In this document: piece by piece, positions 1 through 6,547 of the stretch
Layout of the letters: the number at the start of each line of letters is the position of its first letter
Position numbering within the stretch: the stretch's first letter is position 1
Source of the DNA: Caulobacteraceae bacterium
GTDB taxonomy: Bacteria > Pseudomonadota > Alphaproteobacteria > Caulobacterales > Aquidulcibacteraceae
Reading direction: 5' to 3'
DNA length: 14,687 nucleotides
Assembly (NCBI GenBank): GCA_016703335.1
Contig: JADJCG010000026.1
Span: 1 to 14,687, forward strand
Position numbers and translations under genes: made by a program
Notes under the pieces: model-generated
Seen by the model: only the letters and a program-made list of their open reading frames with translations
Told to the model about the DNA's origin: nothing
Databases searched by the model: none

Positions 1-946
1 CCGGGATCGAAAGCCCCGCGACCAGCGCGCCATCGCCGTCGCGATCCTCAAAGCGCCGATAGCCAAGACTGAGCGTCGGGTTCTGAAAGCTGAGCGAGCG
101 TTCAAGACGCGCCGCCGCGTCGAGGCGTTCGCGCTCGGCCGTCAGACGGGCAACATCCGGCGCCTGATCGGCGTCCAGCGCGTGCTCGTGGTCTGACGCG
201 ACAGGTAGCGCGAAGTCAGCGCGGATCAACGCAAAACCATCTTCGCCGCCCCAATAGGAGGCGAGCCGCGCGCGCGCCGTGGCCGCTTGCGCCTCTGCTC
301 GTGTCAACGCGATACGCGCTTCCGCCAGACCCGCCTGTGCGCGGCGCCGGCCATGAGCGGATCGCGTGCGGCGGCGACGCGGCGCGCGACCGAACCATCG
401 AGCGCTTCGGCTGTGGCGACCCGCTCACGCTCGATCGCGACCAGCTCTTGCGGCGCGGCGAGCGCGTCGTATAGGGGCAATCTGGACATCGCGGGAAGGT
501 CGGAGGCCGCGCAGTACACGGTCGAGTTCGGCGCCATGCAGTTCGCGATCGGCGAGGCGGATGCGCGCACGTCGTTGTCCGCCAAGTTCGACCTGCTGTG
601 ACAGGCTGAACGTCGTCTCGGCGCCCTGGAAGCCCCGCAGATCGCCGCGGCCGTTGAAGTTCTCGACCTCCGCGCCGAGTTCGGGATTGGGCCGAACACG
701 CGCCTGACGCACGCCGCCAAGCGCCGCATCGACGCCAGCTTCGGCGGCGCGGAGACCGGGATCGGACTCGATCGCGCGGTTGAGCGCCTCCTGTAGCGTT
801 AGCGGCGCTGCTGCCTGCGCATGGGCAGGCGAGGCGATGACAATCGCCGACGATGCAACGCCGAGCGCCGCAAGCATGGCGGGCGTGGATGCGAGATGAC
901 GCAAGAGGCGCGCTGATCGTCGCCAGGACCGAAGAGGTTCGTGCAT
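1..946 (-). pseudogene. CzcC/TolC-type outer-membrane efflux protein, partial and frameshifted
   Basis: This is the N-terminal part of a TolC-family outer-membrane channel subunit that would export metal cations with an RND pump; the C-terminus lies beyond the left edge. The start at 946 is followed by a twin-Arg-rich signal peptide with a likely cleavage after AHA (residues 41-43), then the family motifs RPNPELG and VELGGQR. The coding frame shifts twice. An extra G/C in the run at 474-477 moves it to the frame reading LYDALAAPQELVAIERERV. A missing base near 337-343 returns it to the frame reading ARIALTRAEAQAATARA and later LSFQNPTLSLGYRRFEDRDG up to position 2. No nonsense codon lies in the repaired frame. 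It is the last visible gene of the leftward metal operon, 51 bp after the small exported protein gene. Family assignment is firm; the metal (Co/Zn/Cd) is inferred from context. Confidence 0.85.
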
Positions 947-997
947 GGATTTTCCGCGAAGCGTGAAGGGTCACGCGCCGCGAAAAATCACGGCGCG

Positions 998-1363
998 TCA
1001 GACGAGTGCGGAAACTCGCGGCGGTCGATCCTGACCACCTTGTTCGCCATTCGGCGCGCGCGCGTTCACGAACGGGGGTTCAACCGTCACGACCGGCGGC
1101 GCGAGCACGCCGGCGTGCGGCGCGGGCGGCATGCCGGTGACATGGGCCGAGCAGCAATGATGCTGTTGCGCCGGGAGTGAGTTCTGATCTTCCGATCGAT
1201 CCGCATCACCGTCAGTCAGGGCGACGGCATCAGCGATGTTATAAGATACGGTTGCCGGCGCGCCGTGGCAGGGATCGGACGCGAACGCTTGCTCGACCAT
1301 GACGAAAGCGACGAGCGCAACGCAAAGCGTCGCGATCCAGCGCCTCCAATCGGTCCAAGCCAT
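998..1363 (-). CDS. Small exported His/Cys protein of the metal-efflux operon
   Basis: A predicted 121-residue protein with an N-terminal hydrophobic signal segment (about residues 9-29, ending near AFA-SD). Its mature part carries the motif QQHHCCSAHV and ends in RPPRVSALV. Small secreted His/Cys proteins of this kind commonly precede czcC-like genes in alphaproteobacterial efflux operons, and a periplasmic metal-binding role is a reasonable inference, but no characterised homolog is recognised. The ATG at 1363 is preferred; an upstream TTG at 1372 would overlap the stop of the CDF gene (TTGA), so a 124-residue version is also possible. This is the only gene in the first 4 kb with no visible frameshift. 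It lies 5 bp after the CDF transporter gene and is very likely cotranscribed with it. Confidence 0.7.
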   Translation of the reverse strand: MAWTDWRRWIATLCVALVAFVMVEQAFASDPCHGAPATVSYNIADAVALTDGDADRSEDQNSLPAQQHHCCSAHVTGMPPAPHAGVLAPPVVTVEPPFVNARAPNGEQGGQDRPPRVSALV

Positions 1364-1368
1364 TGCTT

Positions 1369-2004
1369 TCAAGTGCTCATTTCCGCGCGCGCAGTCACAG
1401 ATTCGCTGCGCGCCTGCCTATATACAGACCACGACCCGCTGAGAAATAGTAAAGACATGATGACGCCCACGGCGAAGTCCGGCCAGGGCGAACGTGTCAC
1501 AGCCGTCGCCGCCGCTGCGATCATGACCAGAACATTGCCAAAGCGTCGTTGCGCGAACATAGCCAGACAGAGCGCAGATTGGCGTCGCTCTTGCGAAAGC
1601 GCAGCAGCAGAACGACAGCGCCGAGGTTCACGCTCAGCGCCATGAATCCGATCACGCCCATCGGTGCGGCTTCGGCGGCGCCGGCGAAATCCAGCTTGCC
1701 CACCGCCATGACGAGGATCACCGCGCCCATGAGCAACATCGCGGCGCTTTTGAAAGACGCCGCCCGCGTGCGCACGAGCGCCGATTGCCCGACGGGCCCA
1801 AAGCGTCACGCCGTAAGTTGCGGCGTCTGCGGCGAAGTCGAGCGCGTCGGCTTGTAGCGCCAGCGATCCGACCGCGTGTCCGCCGATTGTTTCGATCAGA
1901 AACATTGCTGCATTGGCGATCAGCACGATCCAAAGAATGCGCCGCACCTGCGCATCGATCGGCGCGGCTGTGACCTTGCCGCAGCAATCGGAACATTCGC
2001 TCAT
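1369..2004 (-). pseudogene. CDF-family cation transporter, two compensating frameshifts
   Basis: Inner-membrane cation diffusion facilitator-like exporter, about 211 residues when repaired. The start is the ATG at 2004, giving an N-terminus with a Cys motif (MSECSDCCGK) followed by TM helices and the signature SLALQADALDFAADAATYGV, which carries the Asp residues typical of the metal site. Frame 1 breaks at the GGG/CCC run 1794-1799: removing one base gives TLWAVGQSALVRTRAASF. The second frame runs through MLLMGAVILVMAVGKLDF and NLRSVWLCSRNDA, then a missing base near 1538-1543 restores frame 1 at FGNVLVMIAAAATAV. The two indels compensate, so an uninterrupted but scrambled ORF exists; its Arg-rich middle (about residues 80-145) is an artefact of the shift. 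The start overlaps the upstream methyltransferase stop by ATGA. Length is that of the short CDF variants lacking a long cytoplasmic tail. Confidence 0.85.
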
Positions 2005-2634
2005 GGCGCGTCCGCCCTGGTCCAATGGGCATGACGTCCAAACCAGCGGCCCACTTCATGAGCAGCATAGCGCTCGTACGCGTCGCCGTGTTTGTCGCGC
2101 AGTGCTTCTTCTTCGATGCGCACCTGTATGAGCGTCAGCGTCCATGTCGCCGCAAGCACGGCGGCCGTGCCGACATGCGGCGACCACAGAAAGAGTGCGA
2201 GAAACGGCGCCGATCATGCCGACGAAGATCGGATTGCGCGACCAGCGAAAGAGGCCGCGCGCAACAAGCGGACCTGGCCCGCTCGCTGGCACGCCGATGC
2301 GCCATGATGCGCCCATCTGGAATTGCGCCAACGCAATCAGCGCGACAGCGCTGATGAACGCGATTGCGCTCGCCCATTTGAGCGCGGCGGCGTCGCTCCA
2401 GGCGGGCCGGCCGAGCGCGCGCTCCCAGTCCGGCGCTAGCCAGGCCATCGTCGCAAAGGTCAGCGCGAGCAAGACCGCAAGTTTCCAATTGCGCTCGGCG
2501 ACACTCTGGACCGCCGCGTGGCGCCCGAAGCTGAACGCCTTCACGCCGTGGGCGCGTTCGACCGACCATGCGCGCAAGGCGGAGACAGCGATTATGGCGA
2601 GGATAGCGGCAAGGGGTAGCCAGGTGGGCGGCAT
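2001..2634 (-). pseudogene. Isoprenylcysteine carboxyl methyltransferase-like membrane protein, frameshifted
   Basis: First gene of the leftward metal operon, about 210 residues when repaired. It has several hydrophobic helices (residues about 3-22, 50-68, 88-106) and the ICMT/PEMT-type signature RGLFRWSRNPIFVGMIG. One indel near 2193-2200 breaks the frame after GMIGAVS; the correct continuation reads ALFLWSPHVGTAAVLAATWT, then the conserved EEEALRDKHGDAYERYA and a WFGRHAHW tail, ending at 2001-2003. The stop overlaps the CDF start (ATGA). Proteins of this family recur in alphaproteobacterial czc-type clusters, but their substrate there is not known to me, so enzymatic function is not claimed. 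The start at 2634 lies 28 bp downstream of a MerR-type -10 element and has a GAGG ribosome-binding sequence. Confidence 0.8.
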
Positions 2635-2661
2635 GAGGGGCCTCGATTTGTGACGCCGACA

Positions 2662-2692
2662 CCTCTACATTCTCTAGTCACTAGAGGAGCAA
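2662..2692 (-). promoter_or_regulatory. MerR-type promoter/operator of the metal-efflux operon
   Basis: On the minus strand a -35 TTGCTC (2692-2687) and a weak -10 TAGAGG (2667-2662) are separated by 19 bp. The overlong spacer is the hallmark of MerR-activated promoters. Inside it lies a perfect 15-bp palindrome CTCTAGTGACTAGAG at 2672-2686, resembling the CTnTAGTnnCTA dyads of ZntR/CadR-type operators. The adjacent rightward MerR gene is the obvious regulator; its own start is only 8 bp from the -35, so binding would also cover its ribosome-binding region. Confidence 0.75.
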
Positions 2693-2700
2693 GGCTAAAA

Positions 2701-3178
2701 ATGCAGGCGATCGGCGCGGTGGCGAAGCAGACGGGCCCTCAAGGTCCCCACCATCAGATTCTACGAGCAGGAGGGGCTGATCAGCCCACCCGAGCGGACC
2801 GGCAGCGGCCGTCGGCTCTATGCGGACGCTGACGTGCGCCGGCTATCGTTCATCCGGCACGCCCGCACGCTCGGGTTCGAACTCGACGACATTCGCTCGC
2901 TCCTCGATCTGTCCGATCATCCCCAGCGTCCGTGCGACGACGCCGATAGGATCGCCCGGCGCCACCTCGCGGAAGTAGACACGCGCATCGAGCAATTGTC
3001 CGCGCTCAAGAAAGAGCTCGCGCGGATCGTCAGATCGTGCGCGGGCGGACGCGCGGGCGATTGCCAGGTCATAGAGGCGCTCGCCGATCACGCGCATTGC
3101 GATAGCGATCACGAGACCAAGGTCTCCAAGCCGCAATCGCGCGCGAAGGCAAGGCGTCCGAAAGCGGCTCGGAAATGA
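2701..3178 (+). pseudogene. MerR-family Zn/Cd/Pb-type regulator, one-base frameshift
   Basis: Repaired length is 158 residues. The ATG at 2701 has an AGGAG sequence 11 nt upstream. An extra C at 2735-2737 breaks the frame after KQTG; with it removed the sequence reads LKVPTIRFYEQEGLISPPER, the standard MerR winged helix-turn-helix, then GRRLYADADVRRLSFIRHAR, a coiled-coil dimerisation helix and a metal-binding region. Candidate ligands are Cys78 (QRPCDDAD), Cys113, Cys121 and an H-x-H-C group at 130-133. A Cys at the 78/79 position plus CxxxxxxxC marks divalent-metal sensors (ZntR, CadR, PbrR) rather than CueR. The C-terminus is Lys/Arg-rich. It is divergent from the efflux operon and overlaps the ynfA-like gene by ATGA. 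Confidence 0.85.
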
Positions 3179-3509
3179 ACGCTTCGCTGCTTGTCATCTA
3201 TGCGGGCGCGGCGTTCGCGGAAATCGCCGGATGTTTCCCGCGTTCTGGGCTTGGTTGCGCTTAGGCCGCTCGGTCTGGTGGGTCGTTCCAGGCGCTGTGT
3301 CGCTCTGTCTGTTCGCGTGGTTGCTCACGCTCGTGCCGACCGATGCGGCTGGTCGCGCTTACGCGGCCTATGGCGGGGTCTATATCGCCGCGTCCCTTGT
3401 CTGGCTTTGGCTTGTCGAAGGCCCGCGGCCTGATCTATGGGATGTCATCGGCGCCAGCGTGTGCCTCATCGGCGCCGCCATCATCCTGCTCGGGCCGCGC
3501 TCGGCCTGA
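3175..3509 (+). pseudogene. YnfA-family small membrane protein, frameshifted
   Basis: A small inner-membrane protein of four predicted helices, about 110 residues when repaired, matching the YnfA family length. It starts at an ATG overlapping the MerR stop (ATGA), so it is translationally coupled to the regulator. The N-terminus reads LLVIYAGAAFAEIAGCF; an indel in the CCC run near 3236-3240 (two extra bases, or one missing) then shifts to the frame reading FWAWLRLGRSVWWVVPG, followed by AGRAYAAYGGVYIAASLVWL and a final helix GASVCLIGAAIILLG. The motifs AEIxGCF, YAAYGGVYI and the last helix are diagnostic of YnfA. The substrate is unproven; location next to a metal sensor suggests a small-transporter role in the same response. 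Confidence 0.82.
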
Positions 3510-3512
3510 ACA

Positions 3513-3913
3513 CTAACCCGACAGCTCTTCCATCAGCGTACAGTCTGGCGTGGCGCCGCTCGCGCAGGCTTCTGTGCAACTCGCCGCCATCGCCGTCAGC
3601 GTGCGCTCCAGTGCTTCGAGTTCATCGCGCCTGGCGCGCACCGTGTTGAGATGCGTGAGCGTCAGATCTCGCGCCGACAGACACGAAGGCGTCTTTGGCG
3701 TCCATCCACATCGAGAAGCGCGCGGACATCTTCAATTGGAAAACCGAGATCGCGGCAGCGGCGGATGAAGCGCAGACGATGCAGCTCCGGGTGGCCATAG
3801 GCGCGCCGCTCAATGGCGCCGCAGGCCCACGCCGCGCAGGAGCCCGATTTCCTCATAATAGCGGATGGTGGCGGGGTGCATCGAGTGCGCGCCGCCGTTT
3901 CGCCGATAGTCAT
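3513..3913 (-). pseudogene. MerR-family metal regulator, about three frameshifts
   Basis: A second MerR-type regulator, roughly 133 residues when repaired. The ATG at 3913 gives MTIGETAART; a missing base near 3880 leads to MHPATIRYYEEIGLL (DNA-binding helices); another shift near 3815-3850 returns to ERRAYGHPELHRLRF and GFPIEDVRALLDVD; a third near 3705 leads to SCLSARDLTLTHLNTVRARR and the end at 3515. Metal ligands are suggested by a Cys in SCLSARD (the Cys79/82 position of ZntR/MerR) and by CTEACASGATPDC near the C-terminus, where the last two Cys are seven residues apart, a CueR-like spacing. The combination fits a Hg-type or other divalent sensor, but the metal cannot be fixed from sequence. 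It is divergent from the MerT-like gene and convergent with ynfA (3-bp gap). Confidence 0.78.
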
Positions 3914-3946
3914 GCCGGCTGTCGCCACGGGTCCGCTCCAAATCGC

Positions 3947-3977
3947 TTGCTCTTGAAGTTACCTGAGGAGTTACGAC
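3947..3977 (+). promoter_or_regulatory. MerR-type promoter/operator of the MerT-like gene
   Basis: A plus-strand -35 TTGCTC (3947-3952) and -10 TACGAC (3972-3977) are separated by 19 bp. The spacer region holds an imperfect dyad, CTCTTGA at 3950s paired with TGAGGAG (3964-3970), around a seven-base centre. Position between divergent MerR and membrane-protein genes supports control by the adjacent regulator. The -35 hexamer is identical to that of the other MerR-type promoter in the window. Confidence 0.55.
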
Positions 3978-4011
3978 GTCCCCGCAAGGCCCTGGCCTGC
4001 CGGAGGCCGCA

Positions 4012-4462
4012 ATGAAGAAATCCTGGTTGACCTGGCTCGGTCTTGGCGCCGCGTGCGCGGTCTGCTGCGCGCCGCTCGTTGCAGGCGCTTATAGGCGCCG
4101 GCGCCGCGGGCGTTGGCTTCTCGCTCTTTGGTCTTGGCCTGGCTGACACACTGTGTGTGACGGCGATTGTCGGCGCACTGGCTGCCCTCGGCGTGTTTCT
4201 GCTGGCCCGCCGAAGGGTATCGAGGAAGGCGGCCGAAGAATGTGAGTGCGCGCCTTCTAGCGACTCTGCGCAGTGCGAGGTGGGCGGCGCCTGTGCGCCC
4301 GTCGAACGCGGCGCAACCGCTCCGCAGCGATCTTATGACCTCCAGCAAAAGCCCTGTGTTCGGCCCGCGCCGGAGGCGCACGGCTCGCCGCTGAGCAATG
4401 ACAAAGCCCTGCGTCCCGACACCTACAGGACGCGATCGCGCGCAGGCGGCGTCAGGGTGTAA
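4012..4462 (+). pseudogene. Small MerT-like two-helix metal transport protein, frameshifted
   Basis: The ATG at 4012 has a GGAGG 6 nt upstream. The first helix, WLTWLGLGAACAVCCAPLV, carries a CxxCC motif like the Cys pair in the first helix of MerT. An extra G near 4084-4088 shifts the frame; repaired, it continues ALIGAGAAGVGFSLFGLGLA and a second helix VTAIVGALAALGVFLLARRR, then a Cys-rich tail (CECAPSSDSAQCEVGGAC). From about 4310 onward the frame stays open to 4462 but the sequence is not recognisable and overlaps the end of the convergent alpA-like gene by 40 bp, so the true C-terminus may be earlier, with another indel. A role in metal uptake or handling under the adjacent MerR regulator is inferred. 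It is not a canonical MerT (third helix missing). Confidence 0.6.
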
Positions 4463-4896
4463 AGCGAAGCGTGCCTTGACGGCGCCGAGCACGATGGCAG
4501 GCGCTCATGCTCAAACCGGCAGGCGTTCCCTGTAGTCGTGCAATCAGACGCCCCCTGCGCATCTACTAGCTCACGTGTCGGGCAGATCTTCCGGCGGCGC
4601 ACATCCGGAGCCGGTGCTCGGACAACCTCGGCGCCCTCGCGGGCGCAGCGCTTTTGCTCAATCCAGGCTTCAACCTCCGCCAAATCCCAAGCCACGACCC
4701 GCGAGGTTATCGGAAACCGGCGCGGGAATTCATTTCGCTGCTCCATCTCCCAGATTGTCGTGTCACTCAGTGGAACGAGACGCCGCAATTCCTCCCGGCG
4801 TATGCAGCGAGAGGCGAGGCGGCTTTGCGGCGCGCAGGACGGGCTCGCCGTTGTAGCGATGGGTGATCTCACTCGACGCGGCACTTCGGTCTTCAT
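4423..4896 (-). CDS. AlpA-family helix-turn-helix regulator
   Basis: A predicted 157-residue protein whose core (residues 31-80) matches AlpA/CP4-57-type excisionase-like regulators: IRREELRRLVPLSDTTIWEM, then NEFPRRFPITSRVVAWDLAE and VEAWIEQKR. Such proteins are DNA-binding regulators of integrase/excision genes on prophages and integrative elements. The start at 4896 is chosen because of a GGAG 6 nt upstream; an ATG at 4947 lacks this. AlpA proteins are usually 70-90 residues, so the 30-residue N-extension and the 70-residue tail are odd and one or both could reflect an indel. No integrase is present in the window. The gene sits at the junction between the metal segment and ordinary chromosomal genes, which supports a genomic-island edge. 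Confidence 0.72.
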   Translation of the reverse strand: MKTEVPRRVRSPIATTASPSCAPQSRLASRCIRREELRRLVPLSDTTIWEMEQRNEFPRRFPITSRVVAWDLAEVEAWIEQKRCAREGAEVVRAPAPDVRRRKICPTRELVDAQGASDCTTTGNACRFEHERLPSCSAPSRHASLYTLTPPARDRVL

Positions 4897-5215
4897 TGCG
4901 GACTCCGTCTTTGCCCGTTTGGCGATACGTGGTAGCGTCAGCATCAATCCACGTGCTGAAAGGCAAGCGATCTATCCTCTTACTGTACCGTTCGCCGGCG
5001 TTCGCGACAAAGCGCAATTATTGTCGGTAATTCTGTCGGTAAAAAGCTGCACGATCCCTCTGGTTTCGTTGGAAATGCTGAGAATTTCGACGTTTTGGAC
5101 AATTGAGTGGGAATGATTTGTGTCAGGATGCCGTTTGCGCTGAGTTAGCGCTCGCCGCTCGTCTTTTGCATTCCGAGACGGACTATGGCGTACTCGGGCT
5201 GAGCAAGGACGCGTC
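4897..5215. other. Intergenic junction between the metal segment and chromosomal genes
   Basis: About 320 bp without a convincing gene, visibly richer in A/T than its flanks, between the divergent alpA-like and thiolase genes. It holds a 12-bp tandem repeat at 5022-5042 and an AAGGA ribosome-binding site 8 nt before the thiolase ATG. A minus-strand ORF (4763-5017) overlaps alpA in another frame and has no recognisable domain. No tRNA or attachment-site repeat could be identified from this window alone. Promoters for both neighbours should lie here, but no strong -35/-10 pair is clear. Confidence 0.5.
5022..5042. repeat. Tandem direct repeat TGTCGGTAA-TTC-TGTCGGTAA
   Basis: Two exact copies of TGTCGGTAA start 12 bp apart (5022-5030 and 5034-5042). 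A spacing near one helical turn is what a dimeric transcription factor would use on direct repeats. It lies about 125 bp upstream of the alpA start and 175 bp upstream of the thiolase start. Function unknown. Confidence 0.55.
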
Positions 5216-6436
5216 ATGGTCTACATTCTCGGCGGTTGGCAGACGGATTTCGCGGCAAACTGGTCGCGCCAGGGCATGGAAATCGCCGACGCGTTCGCCG
5301 AGTCCGTGGGCAAAGGCCTGGAAGCCACCGGGCTTGAGCCGAAAGATATTGAGTGCGGCCACGTCGGTAACTTCGTCGCTGAGCTTTTTGCCGGGCAAGG
5401 TCTGCTTGGCGGCTTCTTTGGGCTGGTGCATCCAGATTTTGAAGGCATGCCGACGTCGCGCCATGAGGGCGCGTGCGCGTCGGGCAGCTTGGCCGTGTTG
5501 GCGGCGGCGGCGGACATCGAAGCGGGGCGGTACGACCTCGCTTGCGTCGTTGGCCTTGAGCAGATGCGCAACGTGCCGGGCGATGTCGCCGCGCAGCATT
5601 TGGGCACGGCGGCGTGGGCGGGTCATGAATGGCAAGACGCGAATTATCTCTGGCCGCGCGCCTTCTCCGATTTGGGTCATGAGTACGAGCGCCGCTGGGG
5701 GCTCAAGTATGAGCACCTGATGCGTATCGCCGAGATCAACTTTACCAACGCCAAGCGCAATCCGAACGCGCAGACGCGCACGTGGAAGTTCACCGATGCG
5801 AGCTTTACCGCTGACAATGAGGCCAATCCGGTCGTTGAAGGCATGATGCGCAAGCAGGATTGCGGTCAGGTGACGGATGGCGCGGCTGTGGTGTTCTTGG
5901 CCTCGCCGCGTCGTGCGGAAGAATATGCGAAGAAGCGTGGTATTCGGCTGGAGTCGCTGCCGCGCATCAAAGGCTGGGGCCATCGCTCATCCAGCATTTC
6001 GTTCGACCAGAAAGTGCGCGCGAGCGAAGGGCAGCCTTACGTTTTCCCGCAAGTGCGGCGCGCAATTCTTGATGCGCGTGATCGCGCAGGGATCAAGGAC
6101 ATCTCCGAGATCCATGCGGTCGAGACGCATGATTGCTTCACAACCACGGAATATATGGCGATTGAGCACTTGGGTCTGACTCTGCCCGGCGAAGCGTGGA
6201 AGGCAATCGAGGATGACTCGATTGCGATCGGCGGGCGTTTGCCGATCAATCCTTCCGGCGGCTTGATTGGGCTTGGTCACCCGGTTGGCGCCACCGGCGT
6301 GCGCATGACGCTCGATGCTTACAAGCAAGTGACGGAGCGTGCAGGCGACTATCAGATCGACGGCGCGCGCAATGTCCAGACGCTGAACATCGGTGGCTCC
6401 ACGACGACGACGGTCAGTCTGCTCATCGGAACCTGA
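5216..6436 (+). CDS. Thiolase family acetyl-CoA acetyltransferase, SCP2-type
   Basis: A 406-residue cytoplasmic thiolase, of normal family length and intact. The nucleophile is Cys87 in SRHEGACASGS; the HDCF motif (305-308) and GHPVGATG (354-361, His355) complete the active site. The C-terminus has LNIGGSTTTT in place of the CxGxG motif of classical biosynthetic thiolases; in SCP2-type thiolases the second catalytic Cys is supplied by HDCF, present here as Cys307. The reaction is either thiolytic cleavage of 3-ketoacyl-CoA or condensation of acyl-CoA; which one cannot be told from sequence. AAGGA at 5203-5207 supports the ATG at 5216. It converges with the carotenoid oxygenase gene across 111 bp in which I saw no clear hairpin terminator. 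Confidence 0.92.
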   Translation: MVYILGGWQTDFAANWSRQGMEIADAFAESVGKGLEATGLEPKDIECGHVGNFVAELFAGQGLLGGFFGLVHPDFEGMPTSRHEGACASGSLAVLAAAADIEAGRYDLACVVGLEQMRNVPGDVAAQHLGTAAWAGHEWQDANYLWPRAFSDLGHEYERRWGLKYEHLMRIAEINFTNAKRNPNAQTRTWKFTDASFTADNEANPVVEGMMRKQDCGQVTDGAAVVFLASPRRAEEYAKKRGIRLESLPRIKGWGHRSSSISFDQKVRASEGQPYVFPQVRRAILDARDRAGIKDISEIHAVETHDCFTTTEYMAIEHLGLTLPGEAWKAIEDDSIAIGGRLPINPSGGLIGLGHPVGATGVRMTLDAYKQVTERAGDYQIDGARNVQTLNIGGSTTTTVSLLIGT

Positions 6437-6547
6437 TTGGTCGATCCGGCTACTGAGGAGATCGCTGGGGTTGGCCGAGCGCGGTCCGATGAACAGGGTC
6501 GTGCGCAGTGAACTCCGTGCGCAGGTGCTCGCGAAGTTCGGCACCGC

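Noticed and set aside
1..4200. Programmed ribosomal frameshifting in the metal genes
   Set aside because: Too many shifts, in both directions, at unrelated sites without slippery heptamers or downstream structures; error or mutation is far simpler.
4990..5003. GTTC-GCCGGC-GTTC, resembling an alphaproteobacterial SOS (LexA) box
   Set aside because: The known alphaproteobacterial box is GTTC-N7-GTTC; the spacing here is six, so it is not a valid match as written.
4763..5017. 84-codon minus-strand ORF overlapping the alpA start in another frame
   Set aside because: No recognisable domain and it conflicts with the AlpA frame; kept only as a possible sign of an indel near the alpA N-terminus.
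4538..5116. 192-codon plus-strand ORF across the alpA gene and junction
   Set aside because: Opposite to the AlpA core, low-complexity Ser/Arg content and no domain; it also starts from no convincing ribosome-binding site.
5183..5983. 266-codon minus-strand ORF opposite the thiolase gene
   Set aside because: Antisense shadow of a clearly conserved thiolase; no domain or ribosome-binding site seen.
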